Shown piece after piece: positions 17,067 to 25,134 of a stretch of 64,000 nt of DNA (its first letter is position 1; every line of letters begins with the position of its first letter). Where the stretch lies: positions 248,001 to 312,000 of the forward strand of contig CAKSDZ010000001.1 in the NCBI GenBank assembly GCA_934446365.1. The letters run 5' to 3'. Both the position numbers and the translations under genes were made by a program. The stretch comes from an uncultured Eubacteriales bacterium (GTDB taxonomy: Bacteria > Bacillota > Clostridia > Oscillospirales > CAG-272). Below the pieces are notes generated by a model that saw only the letters and a list, made by a program, of their open reading frames with translations, made no database searches and was not told the origin of the DNA.

Positions 17067-17134
17067 ATAAATATGTTAGCAATAAAAGCGGATTTTGCGG
17101 GAATCCTGCGAATCTGCGGAAAAGAGGATAGAAA

Positions 17135-18064
17135 ATGGGCATTGTAACCACTACCGAAATGTTCAAGAAAGCATATGAGGGCGGATATGCCGTCGGCGCT
17201 TTCAACATAAACAACATGGAGATCATTCAGGCGATTACGGAGGCGGCTGCCGAGGAGAAATCCCCGGTGATTCTGCAGGTATCCGCTGGTGCGAGAAAGT
17301 ATGCAAAGCATGCGTATCTGATGGCGCTTGCCAAAGCGGCGGTTGAGGATACCGGTATCGACCTCGCGCTCCATCTTGACCACGGAGCGGATTTTGAAAT
17401 CTGCAAATCCTGTATCGACGGCGGATTCTCTTCCGTCATGATCGACGGTTCCAAATATTCGTTCGAGGAAAACATCGAGCTTACGAAAAAGGTCGTCGAA
17501 TACGCGCATGCACACGGCGTTGTCGTTGAGGGCGAGCTTGGGAAGCTGGCCGGCGTCGAGGACGACGTCAATGTATCGGCTGACGACGCGATGTATACCA
17601 ATCCCGCCGAGGTCGAGGAATTCGTGACGAGAACCGGCGTCGATTCGCTGGCTATCGCGATCGGCACAAGCCATGGCGCATATAAATTCAAGGGAGAACC
17701 GAGACTTCGTTTTGACATTCTCGACGATGTTGCGCACAGACTTCCGGGCTTCCCGATCGTTCTGCACGGCGCTTCTTCCGTCATTCCGGAGCTTGTGACG
17801 GAAATCAACAGCTGCGGCGGCAATCTTTCCGGTGCAAAGGGCGTTCCGGAGGAGCTGCTTCGCAAGGCCGCGACAATGGCGGTCTGCAAAATCAATATCG
17901 ATTCCGATATCCGTCTTGCGATGACGGCCGGCATTCGCCGCGTGATGACCGCACAGCCTGACGTTTTCGATCCGAGAACCTATCTCACGGTCGGCAGAGA
18001 AGAAGTCAAGAAGATGGTCAAGCACAAATTTACGGCTGTCCTCGGCTCTAACGGCAAGGCATAA
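17135..18064 (+). CDS. fba: class II fructose-bisphosphate aldolase
   Basis: Zinc-dependent glycolytic and gluconeogenic aldolase that splits fructose 1,6-bisphosphate. The 309-residue protein has the class II features in order: YAVGAFNINNME (about 18-29), LHLDHGAD with zinc ligand His (about 79-86), EGELGKLAG (about 131-139), AIGTSHGAYK (about 173-182) with zinc ligand His, VLHGASS (about 209-215) with the third His, and KINIDSDIR (about 252-260). AGAGGA precedes the ATG. Single-gene unit closed by a terminator. Confidence 0.95.
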   Translation: MGIVTTTEMFKKAYEGGYAVGAFNINNMEIIQAITEAAAEEKSPVILQVSAGARKYAKHAYLMALAKAAVEDTGIDLALHLDHGADFEICKSCIDGGFSSVMIDGSKYSFEENIELTKKVVEYAHAHGVVVEGELGKLAGVEDDVNVSADDAMYTNPAEVEEFVTRTGVDSLAIAIGTSHGAYKFKGEPRLRFDILDDVAHRLPGFPIVLHGASSVIPELVTEINSCGGNLSGAKGVPEELLRKAATMAVCKINIDSDIRLAMTAGIRRVMTAQPDVFDPRTYLTVGREEVKKMVKHKFTAVLGSNGKA

Positions 18065-18077
18065 TTTTCAACATCTC

Positions 18078-18110
18078 GGGGCTGGCGTGTTCTGCGGCAG
18101 CCCCTTTTTT
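18078..18110 (+). terminator. terminator after fba
   Basis: GGGGCTG / CAGCCCC stem with a 13-base loop followed by TTTTTT. Confidence 0.85.
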
Positions 18111-18160
18111 ATGGCATTCCAGCTGTAAGGAAAAATGGCTTGGAGAAACGGAGAAAATCG

Positions 18161-19840
18161 ATGGGCGCATATGCAAACGGAACGATTGACAATGGAAAAA
18201 GCAGAGTTTCCGTTCGGGCAGAATCCGGAACAAGGCTTCTTGACGTCCTGCGTGCGGCAGGCGTTGAAATCGCCGCACCCTGCGGCGGAAACGGAACCTG
18301 CGGGAAATGCCGTGTGAGGGTGACGGGCGTGCTTTCCGAAATGGGAGACGACGAACGGTGTTTTCTCGGCGAAGAGGAGACTGCCCGCGGTATCCGTCTT
18401 GCCTGCAAATGCCGGGTGCTGGATGATTTTGAAGTACATTTGGAAGAGGATGTCCTGCATGTGGAGACGGATTATAAGACGGTTTCCTATACGCTGTCAC
18501 CGATGATTCGCGCGATGAGAGAGGCGTTGAAAACAACATTTTTCTTTGACGGAGAACCACTTGATACGGCTGCACCGGATGCGGCAAACCTTGGACTTGC
18601 CGTTGATATCGGTACGACGACGGTCGCGGTATATCTCTGCGATATGGATATGGGCAGGGTCGTGGGAACGTGTGGCTTCCGCAATCCGCAGGCATCGTAT
18701 GGCGCCGATGTCATTTCCCGTATCGACAAAATTATGAAGGAGCCTGCCGCGCTGAAAGAAGAGCAGCGGCTTATCATAGAGGCAATCGGTAGGACCGCGG
18801 CGGAGCTTTGCGCCGCCTGCGGCTGTACGGTCGCGGATGTGCGTGCGGCGGTTTTCTGCGGAAATACCGTGATGCAGCATATTGCGGCCGGAATCGACCC
18901 TTCGAGCATTGCCCGCGCGCCGTTCACGGCACCGACGCTTTTCGGGGAATTTTACCGTGCCGATGCGGTTGGACTTCCGATTTTTCCCGCGGCTCCGATT
19001 TATTTTTCACCGTGCTTTGCGTCCTATGTCGGTGGGGATATCGCCTGCGGCATGATTGCTGCGGGGCTGGACCGTCCTTCGGACAATGTCTTGTTCATCG
19101 ATATCGGGACGAACGGGGAAATCGGTCTTTCCACAAAAAACGGACTGTATTTTTGTTCGGCGGCGGCAGGTCCCGCCTTTGAAGGCGCGCATATCGAATG
19201 CGGTATGGCGGGGACTGCCGGCGCCGTGAGCGAAGTTTTCCTTGACGGGGACGGAATCGCATACCGCACGGTCGGAGACGCGGCGCCTGCCGGTATCTGC
19301 GGATCGGGCATCATCGACGCCGCCGCTGTCATGCTGGACGCCGGACTGCTCGACGAAACCGGACGGATTACCGACAAAGACGAAGCCGGCAAGTATGCTT
19401 CCTACATCGGAGAGGACGCGGACGGCGATCTGACTTTTGTCATAGATTCGGAACATTCCGTCTATATGACGGGGAAGGATATCCGCGAGGTTCAGCTTGC
19501 GAAGGCTGCAATCTGTGCGGGGATTTATACGCTGCTGGACAAAGCGGGGCTGTCTCTTTCCGATATAACGTCGGTCGTGCTTGCGGGCGGCTTCGGTTCT
19601 CATATCAATAAGGCGAGCGCGTGCAGGATCGGCCTGATTCCTCAGGCGCTTGACGGGAAGATCGTTTCTGCCGGCAATACCGCAGGCGCGGGCGCCGTTG
19701 CGATTTTGCTTGGAAAGGAGCCGCGCGAAGCGGCAAAGACGATCTGTGGGAAGTCTGATTATACCGAGCTTTCTCAGAGTGCGTTCTTCATGGAAAAATA
19801 TATTGAGGAAATGATGTTTGAAGAAACCATAGGCGGATAA
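18161..19840 (+). CDS. ASKHA-domain [2Fe-2S] protein, reductive activator of corrinoid proteins (RACo/RamA-like)
   Basis: A 559-residue protein with an N-terminal [2Fe-2S] ferredoxin domain: Cys41, Cys47 and Cys50 in PCGGNGTCGKC and a fourth ligand in ACKC (82 or 84). The C-terminal part (about 145-545) is an actin-like ATPase domain with VDIGTTTVAVYLCD and later FIDIGTNGEIGL and LAGGFGSHI. Homologues reduce cob(II)amide in methyltransferase corrinoid proteins using ATP. No corrinoid methyltransferase gene is in the window, so its partner is elsewhere. The start with GGAGA upstream was preferred to an in-frame TTG seven codons earlier. Confidence 0.88.
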   Translation: MGAYANGTIDNGKSRVSVRAESGTRLLDVLRAAGVEIAAPCGGNGTCGKCRVRVTGVLSEMGDDERCFLGEEETARGIRLACKCRVLDDFEVHLEEDVLHVETDYKTVSYTLSPMIRAMREALKTTFFFDGEPLDTAAPDAANLGLAVDIGTTTVAVYLCDMDMGRVVGTCGFRNPQASYGADVISRIDKIMKEPAALKEEQRLIIEAIGRTAAELCAACGCTVADVRAAVFCGNTVMQHIAAGIDPSSIARAPFTAPTLFGEFYRADAVGLPIFPAAPIYFSPCFASYVGGDIACGMIAAGLDRPSDNVLFIDIGTNGEIGLSTKNGLYFCSAAAGPAFEGAHIECGMAGTAGAVSEVFLDGDGIAYRTVGDAAPAGICGSGIIDAAAVMLDAGLLDETGRITDKDEAGKYASYIGEDADGDLTFVIDSEHSVYMTGKDIREVQLAKAAICAGIYTLLDKAGLSLSDITSVVLAGGFGSHINKASACRIGLIPQALDGKIVSAGNTAGAGAVAILLGKEPREAAKTICGKSDYTELSQSAFFMEKYIEEMMFEETIGG

Positions 19841-19885
19841 TATATACGCGAGTATAAGATGATATATGCTTATGTATAAAATAAA

Positions 19886-19924
19886 AAATACAAACGTATA
19901 AATTATTAAATACAAACGTATAAA
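19886..19924. repeat. 17-bp direct repeat upstream of addA
   Basis: AAATACAAACGTATAAA occurs at 19886-19902 and again at 19908-19924, a period of 22 bp (about two helical turns). It sits in a 120-base AT-rich gap between the activator gene and addA. It may be a binding site or a replication-slippage product. Confidence 0.7.
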
Positions 19925-19961
19925 ATTCTGGGGGATGAAAAAAGTGAAAGGAGGGGACAAA

Positions 19962-22900
19962 ATGGGAAATGTCGTATGGACGCCCGCGCAGCGGGATGCC
20001 ATTTTTTCGCGCGGGAAATCCGTCGCCGTTTCTGCGGCGGCCGGTTCTGGAAAAACCGCCGTTTTGACAAGGCGGATTATCGAGCGCGTCTGCGCACCGG
20101 ACGGCTCCGGCGATCTTTCGCGTATTCTTGTCGTCACCTTTACCAAAGCTGCCGCCTCCGAGCTTGTTTCCCGTATCTCCGATGCGCTCGCGGACGAGCT
20201 TGCAAAACATCCCGAAAATCGGCACATTTATTCGCAGAGCCTGCTTGTATCGTCCGCGCATATCAGCACGATTCACAGCTTTTGCCTTGAACTCATTCGG
20301 ACCAATTTTCAAAAGCTGGGGGTTCCTGCCGATTTTTCCGCGGCGGACGAAACGGAAATCACGCTGATGATGAAACGGCTCGCGGACGAGCTGATTTCCG
20401 ATTATTTTGAAGGGGAAATCTCCCCCGATGAGGAAAAAATCGAGGATTTTGCCAGATTTGCGGATACCTTTGGAGACATCTCGAATATGGAGAAGCTTTC
20501 GGAGACGATGCTTTCTCTCTATCGGTCTTTGTCCTCGACGGCCGGCTTTCTCGACAACATCGACCGTTTTCGGCTTGCCTACGAAAAGGCGGCGGCTGAC
20601 GGCTTCGACGGCAGCGTGTGGGAACAGTCGCTCCGCGCCTATCTTGCGGATTTTCTCCGCCATTATAAAACGATATACGTGCAGGCGCTTGCATACATTG
20701 CGGCAAACGACCTGTATGCGAAATATACCGATGCATTTTCGCATGATTTGTCTTATGTGGAAAAACTTTTGTATTTGGCGGAAAACGGCAGCTCCTATCA
20801 AGCGTTATCAGAGGCGCTCGCTTCATATTCGCCGGTCAAGCTTGCCGCGGTGCGCGGTGTCTCCGGCGATGAGACGATGAATACCTATAAGGGGGCACGC
20901 ACCGAATTTGCAAAGGAGCTGCGTCGGATATCCGCGGAATATTACAGCTTTTCGGATGAGGCTCTCCGGACGGCGCTTGCCGAAACGGCGGAGCTGCTCC
21001 GCGATCTTGCCGCGTTCCTTTGTACCTTTGATAAGCGTTTTTCCGAAGAAAAACGGCGACGCAGGATCATAACCTTTGCGGATATGGAACGGTATGCGCT
21101 TGCTCTGTTATGGGATAAAACGGTGGGAGCGCCGACCGAGCTTGCACGGTCGCTGCAAAATTCCTTTGATGAAATTTACATAGACGAATATCAGGACACC
21201 AATGAAATACAGGATATGATTTTCCGGCTGATTTCCCGTGGGAACAACCGGTTTTGCGTCGGCGACGTCAAGCAGAGCATTTATTCATTCCGCGGCGCCG
21301 AGCCGTCGATTTTCGAGGCGGAGCTTTCGGCACGTCCGAAGTATGATAAGGCTTGTCCGCAGGAGGCTGTCAAGATTTATTTATCGGAAAATTTCCGTTC
21401 GTCGGCGGAGATTCTCGATTTCTGTAATGGGATTTTTGAAAAGCTGATGAATGCGGATGCCGTCCGATATGGAGAGGATGAGCGGCTGAACTGCGGCACC
21501 GGCCGTCACGGCGCGTTTCCGGAGATTTGTCTGCTTGCAAAGCCGGAGGAGGACGAGGAGGATGAAAGTTCCGATGCGGAGGCGGATTATGTCGCAGGGC
21601 GGATATCGGAGCTTCTTGGGAGCGGAAAAAAAGCGGACGGATCTCCGGTGAGACCGTCCGATATCGTGATTCTGCTGCGAAGCGCCGCTTCTTCCTCTTC
21701 CGTGTATGAGGATGCCCTGAAAAAAAGGGGAATCCCATGCAGAAACACGGCGGCGATCGAGTTTTTTGAAAGTCCGGAAGTGCTTCTCATGCTGTCGCTT
21801 CTGAATGTGATAGACAATCCGGCGCGGGACATTTATCTTGCTGCCGCACTGAAAAGTCCTTTGTACGGCGTGACGCTGGACGAGCTGATGTTTCTTCGCC
21901 GTCACTCTCCGGAGGGGACGCTGTTTCAGGCCCTTTGCAGATTCACCGAGGAGACGGGTTTTGCCAAGGGAGAAAAATTCCTGCGCGACAGGGAAGCGTA
22001 TGCACGGCTTTCGGCGGAGCTTCCATGCGACAAGCTGATTTGGCAGATTTATACCGACACCGGCATCTTCTCGATTTTAACGTCCGACCGGGAAAAACCG
22101 GTATATGAGACAGAACAGGCGAGGGCAAATCTCGTCATGCTGTATCAATATGCGCGCGGCTTCGAGCGCGGCGGCTTCAAGGGCCTTTCCGGATTTATTT
22201 CCTTTATCAACGATGTGATTGCAAACAAGGAGAAGCTGGATATTTCCCAGTTCGCCTCGCCCGGAGAAGTCGTGAATATTATGACGATCCATAAATCCAA
22301 AGGACTTGAATTTCCGATTTGCTTTGTCTGCGGCATGTCGCGCCGGTTCCATTTTCCCGAGCAGCGGAATAAAACGGTTTATCACGCAAGACTTGGCATA
22401 TCCGTCAAGCTGTCGGCGGAATCGGGGCTTGTCAGAATGGATACCCCGATGCGCATGGCCTCGCTGCTCGACCTCCGTCTGCGTGCGGTGGACGAGGAGC
22501 TGCGCGTGCTCTATGTCGCGCTGACGAGAGCAAAGGAGCGTCTCATCATCACGGCGGCGGTAAAGGCGGAGGATATCGATTCCGGAAAATTCGAGCTTTC
22601 GTCTGTGAACGGAAAATATGCGCTTGAAAGCCGATTTTTCTCCGCTTATTCGCTAAGGCGCGCCGGAAGCTATTTTGAGCTGCTCATGGCTGCGGCGGCA
22701 GGGAATCCGGCGAGATGCCGAATCCTATATCCCGCTTCCGATACCATACCGGAGAACGAGAACAAGACGGCGGCGGAATCGCACGATATGGAAGAAACGG
22801 TAGAGGATATCACCTATTTTGAGGCGAAAAAGCTGGTTTCGGAACGGCTGGATTTTGATTATCCTTACCGCAGGCTGTCGAAAATACCTTCAAAGCTTTC

Positions 22901-23558
22901 CGTCTCGAAGCTCTATCCCGGCGTGCTTGACGAATCCGACGGAGCAGAGGAGGACGCGGAGCCTCCGACGGCGGTTCCGATGCCTCACTTCCTCATGCGG
23001 GAGCCGGATGAAAATATCACGGCGGCGGAGCGCGGAACGGCGATGCATACCTTTATGCAGTTCTTCGACTTTGAGAGCGTGAAGAAGCTTGGGATTGCGG
23101 GTGAAATTGACCGTCTTGTGGAGAATCGGTTTTTGTTCTCCTCCGATAAGGAAAAGATGGATATCGCAAAGCTTACGGCGTTTTTTGAAAGCCGGCTTGC
23201 CCGCGAGATGATGTCTGCCGATCGCATATATCGGGAAAAACGGTTCATGATTAAATATCCCGCGGCGCTCTTTACCGAGGAGGAGGCAGACAAATCCGCG
23301 CTGGCGGGCGAGAAGCTGCTTGTTCAGGGCGTAATCGACTGTGCGTATTTTAACGAGGCGGGCGAGCTGATCCTCGTCGATTATAAGACGGATTCTTTTT
23401 CCGCATCGACGAAACGTGCGCAGGTCGAAGCGGTGCTGAAAAAACGTCATTCGAGACAGCTCGGTTATTATAAGCTGGCTTGTGAAAGGCTGTTCGGCAT
23501 GCTTCCGGCGCACACCTATCTTTATTCATTCGCTTTAAATGATGTTGTGGAAATTTAG
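19962..23558 (+). CDS. addA: helicase-exonuclease AddAB, subunit AddA
   Basis: Double-strand-break repair helicase and nuclease. The 1198-residue protein carries UvrD/RecB helicase motifs in order: AAAGSGKTAVLTRRI (about 25-39), DEYQDTNEIQ, VGDVKQSIYSFRG, LSENFRSS, IMTIHKSKGLEFPI and VLYVALTRAKERL. The C-terminal RecB-type nuclease motif VDYKTD is intact (near residue 1140). The start MGNVVWTPAQ has GGAGGGG upstream and matches the family N terminus. AddA works with AddB, which usually lies directly upstream; here that place holds the corrinoid activator gene, so addB must be elsewhere or absent. Confidence 0.95.
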   Translation: MGNVVWTPAQRDAIFSRGKSVAVSAAAGSGKTAVLTRRIIERVCAPDGSGDLSRILVVTFTKAAASELVSRISDALADELAKHPENRHIYSQSLLVSSAHISTIHSFCLELIRTNFQKLGVPADFSAADETEITLMMKRLADELISDYFEGEISPDEEKIEDFARFADTFGDISNMEKLSETMLSLYRSLSSTAGFLDNIDRFRLAYEKAAADGFDGSVWEQSLRAYLADFLRHYKTIYVQALAYIAANDLYAKYTDAFSHDLSYVEKLLYLAENGSSYQALSEALASYSPVKLAAVRGVSGDETMNTYKGARTEFAKELRRISAEYYSFSDEALRTALAETAELLRDLAAFLCTFDKRFSEEKRRRRIITFADMERYALALLWDKTVGAPTELARSLQNSFDEIYIDEYQDTNEIQDMIFRLISRGNNRFCVGDVKQSIYSFRGAEPSIFEAELSARPKYDKACPQEAVKIYLSENFRSSAEILDFCNGIFEKLMNADAVRYGEDERLNCGTGRHGAFPEICLLAKPEEDEEDESSDAEADYVAGRISELLGSGKKADGSPVRPSDIVILLRSAASSSSVYEDALKKRGIPCRNTAAIEFFESPEVLLMLSLLNVIDNPARDIYLAAALKSPLYGVTLDELMFLRRHSPEGTLFQALCRFTEETGFAKGEKFLRDREAYARLSAELPCDKLIWQIYTDTGIFSILTSDREKPVYETEQARANLVMLYQYARGFERGGFKGLSGFISFINDVIANKEKLDISQFASPGEVVNIMTIHKSKGLEFPICFVCGMSRRFHFPEQRNKTVYHARLGISVKLSAESGLVRMDTPMRMASLLDLRLRAVDEELRVLYVALTRAKERLIITAAVKAEDIDSGKFELSSVNGKYALESRFFSAYSLRRAGSYFELLMAAAAGNPARCRILYPASDTIPENENKTAAESHDMEETVEDITYFEAKKLVSERLDFDYPYRRLSKIPSKLSVSKLYPGVLDESDGAEEDAEPPTAVPMPHFLMREPDENITAAERGTAMHTFMQFFDFESVKKLGIAGEIDRLVENRFLFSSDKEKMDIAKLTAFFESRLAREMMSADRIYREKRFMIKYPAALFTEEEADKSALAGEKLLVQGVIDCAYFNEAGELILVDYKTDSFSASTKRAQVEAVLKKRHSRQLGYYKLACERLFGMLPAHTYLYSFALNDVVEI

Positions 23559-23591
23559 GCCTTATAGGCTTATAATAGAAAGGGAGGCTAT

Positions 23592-24086
23592 ATGAAAAAT
23601 ACTGCCGTAAAGAAAAAATCGGGACTTGTCTATCTGCTGGCGCTTTTGCCGGTATTGTCCGTGGGCGTCTATCTTCTGCTGATGGCGTTCGGTCAAACGG
23701 AGGATTTTGCGATACTCGGAATCCTCGCTTTTGCCGCAGCCGTTCTGATATGGGGCTTTGCCGGCGCGCTGTTTGCCAAATCGGGCGTCTCTTTTGGGAA
23801 ATCCGCACTGATTGCCAATGCTCTGCCGATTCTCAGCACAGTCGTTTATACCGTTATCTATGTCATTGCAAAATTTTCCGATTCCGAAGCTTTGGTAAAT
23901 GCGGCCGAGATCATCGGCGGACTGGGGACGGGTGTGCTCGGTTTCTTTGGAACCATGCTTTACGTGATCATTCCGCTTGCACTTTTTGAGGTCTATGTAA
24001 ATTTGGTTTTCTGCGTATTGGTATTCTCGGTGGGATATGCTATCGGAGCATCCGGACGGGCAAAGAAAAAGCAGCTGCGAAATTGA
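23592..24086 (+). CDS. multi-pass membrane protein, unknown
   Basis: A 164-residue protein with four likely transmembrane segments (about 11-31, 41-62, 75-95 and 115-150) and a basic C terminus, KKKQLRN. The first segment follows a short Lys-rich cytoplasmic N terminus. AGGGAGG precedes the ATG. It lies 33 bases after addA and could share its transcript. No family was recognised and no catalytic motif is visible. Confidence 0.75.
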   Translation: MKNTAVKKKSGLVYLLALLPVLSVGVYLLLMAFGQTEDFAILGILAFAAAVLIWGFAGALFAKSGVSFGKSALIANALPILSTVVYTVIYVIAKFSDSEALVNAAEIIGGLGTGVLGFFGTMLYVIIPLALFEVYVNLVFCVLVFSVGYAIGASGRAKKKQLRN

Positions 24087-24228
24087 TAAAAATCTCGTAA
24101 CAAAAAGAAGCCTCCTTCATAATATGATAACAGGTAGGGGAAATCCTTTTTGAGATTTCTTCCTATATCAATTTTAAAGATTAAATGTTCATATTTGCTG
24201 ACATCGTTGGCGAAGGGAGGAAATTTTT

Positions 24229-24318
24229 ATGAACTGTCTGTGCAATCTTTTTGACAATAACAACTGCCTTTGGATCATTGTTATTGCGGTCATCGTGCTT
24301 TGCTGCTGCTGCGGTTAA
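24229..24318 (+). CDS. 29-residue Cys-rich membrane microprotein
   Basis: Too short for routine calling but well supported: a strong GGGAGG lies just before the ATG. The product begins MNCLCNLFDNNNCLW, continues with one hydrophobic helix (IIVIAVIVL) and ends CCCCG. Seven cysteines in 29 residues plus a single membrane helix recall the tiny Cys-rich proteins often seen in sporulating Clostridia. Upstream, CATAATAT near 24118 with ACA about 15 bases earlier resembles a mother-cell (sigma E or K) promoter. Function unknown. Confidence 0.7.
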   Translation: MNCLCNLFDNNNCLWIIVIAVIVLCCCCG

Positions 24319-24325
24319 GCCGGAA

Positions 24326-24374
24326 AAATAGAAAAATACGGGCGTGCCGTTGAGGCTCGCCCGTTTTCTATTTG
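24326..24374. terminator. bidirectional terminator after the microprotein gene
   Basis: A long stem: ATAGAAAAATACGGGCG pairs with CGCCCGTTTTCTAT. It closes the short transcription unit at the edge of the insertion element. Confidence 0.85.
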
Positions 24375-24397
24375 GCGTCTTCAGACGTGGAAATAAA

Positions 24398-24416
24398 CCC
24401 CCGGTTCTACCGGGGG
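24398..24416. repeat. left-end hairpin of the IS
   Basis: CCCCCGG-TTCTA-CCGGGGG, a perfect 7-bp stem. In IS200/IS605 elements TnpA recognises such hairpins near the ends. Confidence 0.8.
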
Positions 24417-24487
24417 AAGGAAAAAAGCTTCAGCGAAGAAAAAACGGCGAGCTAGAAGCAAGCCGAAAACTCCATGGTATAATAAAA

Positions 24488-24502
24488 GCGGTTTGACACC
24501 GC
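24488..24502. repeat. hairpin before the tnpA ribosome binding site
   Basis: GCGGT-TTGAC-ACCGC lies just before the tnpA site TGGAGG. Its right part GTTTGACACCGC (24491-24502) is also perfectly inverted at 25041-25052, on the far side of tnpA. The mRNA could therefore fold locally or over long range, which may limit TnpA translation. Confidence 0.65.
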
Positions 24503-24520
24503 AAAACTATGGAGGAAAAG

Positions 24521-25000
24521 ATGAAAGAAAATAACGAAATCAAAAGCACGGCACATTCAAAGTACAGATGCCAATATCATATCGTATTTGCACCGAAGTT
24601 CAGGCGAAAAGAAATATATGGGCAGTTGAGGAAAGATATTGGAGAGATTTTGAGAAAGCTGTGCGAACAGAAAGGGGTAGAGATCATAGAAGCAGAAGCA
24701 TGTCCAGACCACATACATATGCTCGTGAGTATTCCACCCTATCTAAGTATAGCACAATTCATGGGATATCTCAAGGGGAAAAGCAGTTTGATGATATTTG
24801 ATCGACATGCAAATCTGAAATACAAGTACGGATCGAGAAATTTCTGGTGCAGGGGATATTACGTGGACACAGTAGGAAGAAACAAGAAAGTAATCGCGGA
24901 ATATATCCGAAACCAATTAGAAGAAGATTATACATTGGATCAAATGTCGATCAAAGAATATACAGACCCGTTTACGGGTGGCAAGAATAGTAATGCATAA
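24521..25000 (+). CDS. tnpA: IS200-type transposase TnpA (Y1 HUH)
   Basis: A 159-residue single-strand transposase. The HUH motif is His64-Ile-His66 in PDHIHMLV and the catalytic tyrosine is Tyr128 in EYIRNQ, so the active site looks intact. KYRCQYHIVFAPKFRR at the N terminus and KYGSRNFWCRGYYVDTVG are family signatures. A TGGAGG site precedes this ATG; an ATG four codons earlier overlaps that site and is less likely. The full-length gene and good ends suggest a recent or active copy. Confidence 0.93.
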   Translation: MKENNEIKSTAHSKYRCQYHIVFAPKFRRKEIYGQLRKDIGEILRKLCEQKGVEIIEAEACPDHIHMLVSIPPYLSIAQFMGYLKGKSSLMIFDRHANLKYKYGSRNFWCRGYYVDTVGRNKKVIAEYIRNQLEEDYTLDQMSIKEYTDPFTGGKNSNA

Positions 25001-25109
25001 AAAAGACAGCTGCACGTGAGCGGCTGCCTGTGATTATAATGCGGTGTCAAACTTTCTGGGCCCCTTTAGGGGTTCTGCCTGTACTTGCCTCTTTTAGGGG
25101 CTGTCCAAG

Positions 25110-25127
25110 CCACCGGTTTACCGGTGG
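25110..25127. repeat. right-end hairpin of the IS
   Basis: CCACCGG-TTTA-CCGGTGG, a 7-bp stem that shares its core with the left-end hairpin. Confidence 0.8.
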
Positions 25128-25134
25128 TTATGAC

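Larger units (their letters stand above)
24385..25130 (+). mobile_element. IS200/IS605-family insertion sequence (tnpA only)
   Basis: About 750 bases with one transposase gene and a subterminal hairpin at each end (24398-24416 and 25110-25127), both built on CCGGTT-TACCGG. This is the layout of single-strand transposing IS200-type elements, which make no target duplication. Exact ends are uncertain by 10-20 bases. No tnpB is present. The right hairpin lies seven bases from the end of the nfnB gene. Confidence 0.85.

Noticed and set aside
19886..19924. two 17-bp repeats as a CRISPR start
   Set aside because: Only two copies with a 5-base gap; CRISPR spacers are near 30 bases and no cas gene is nearby.
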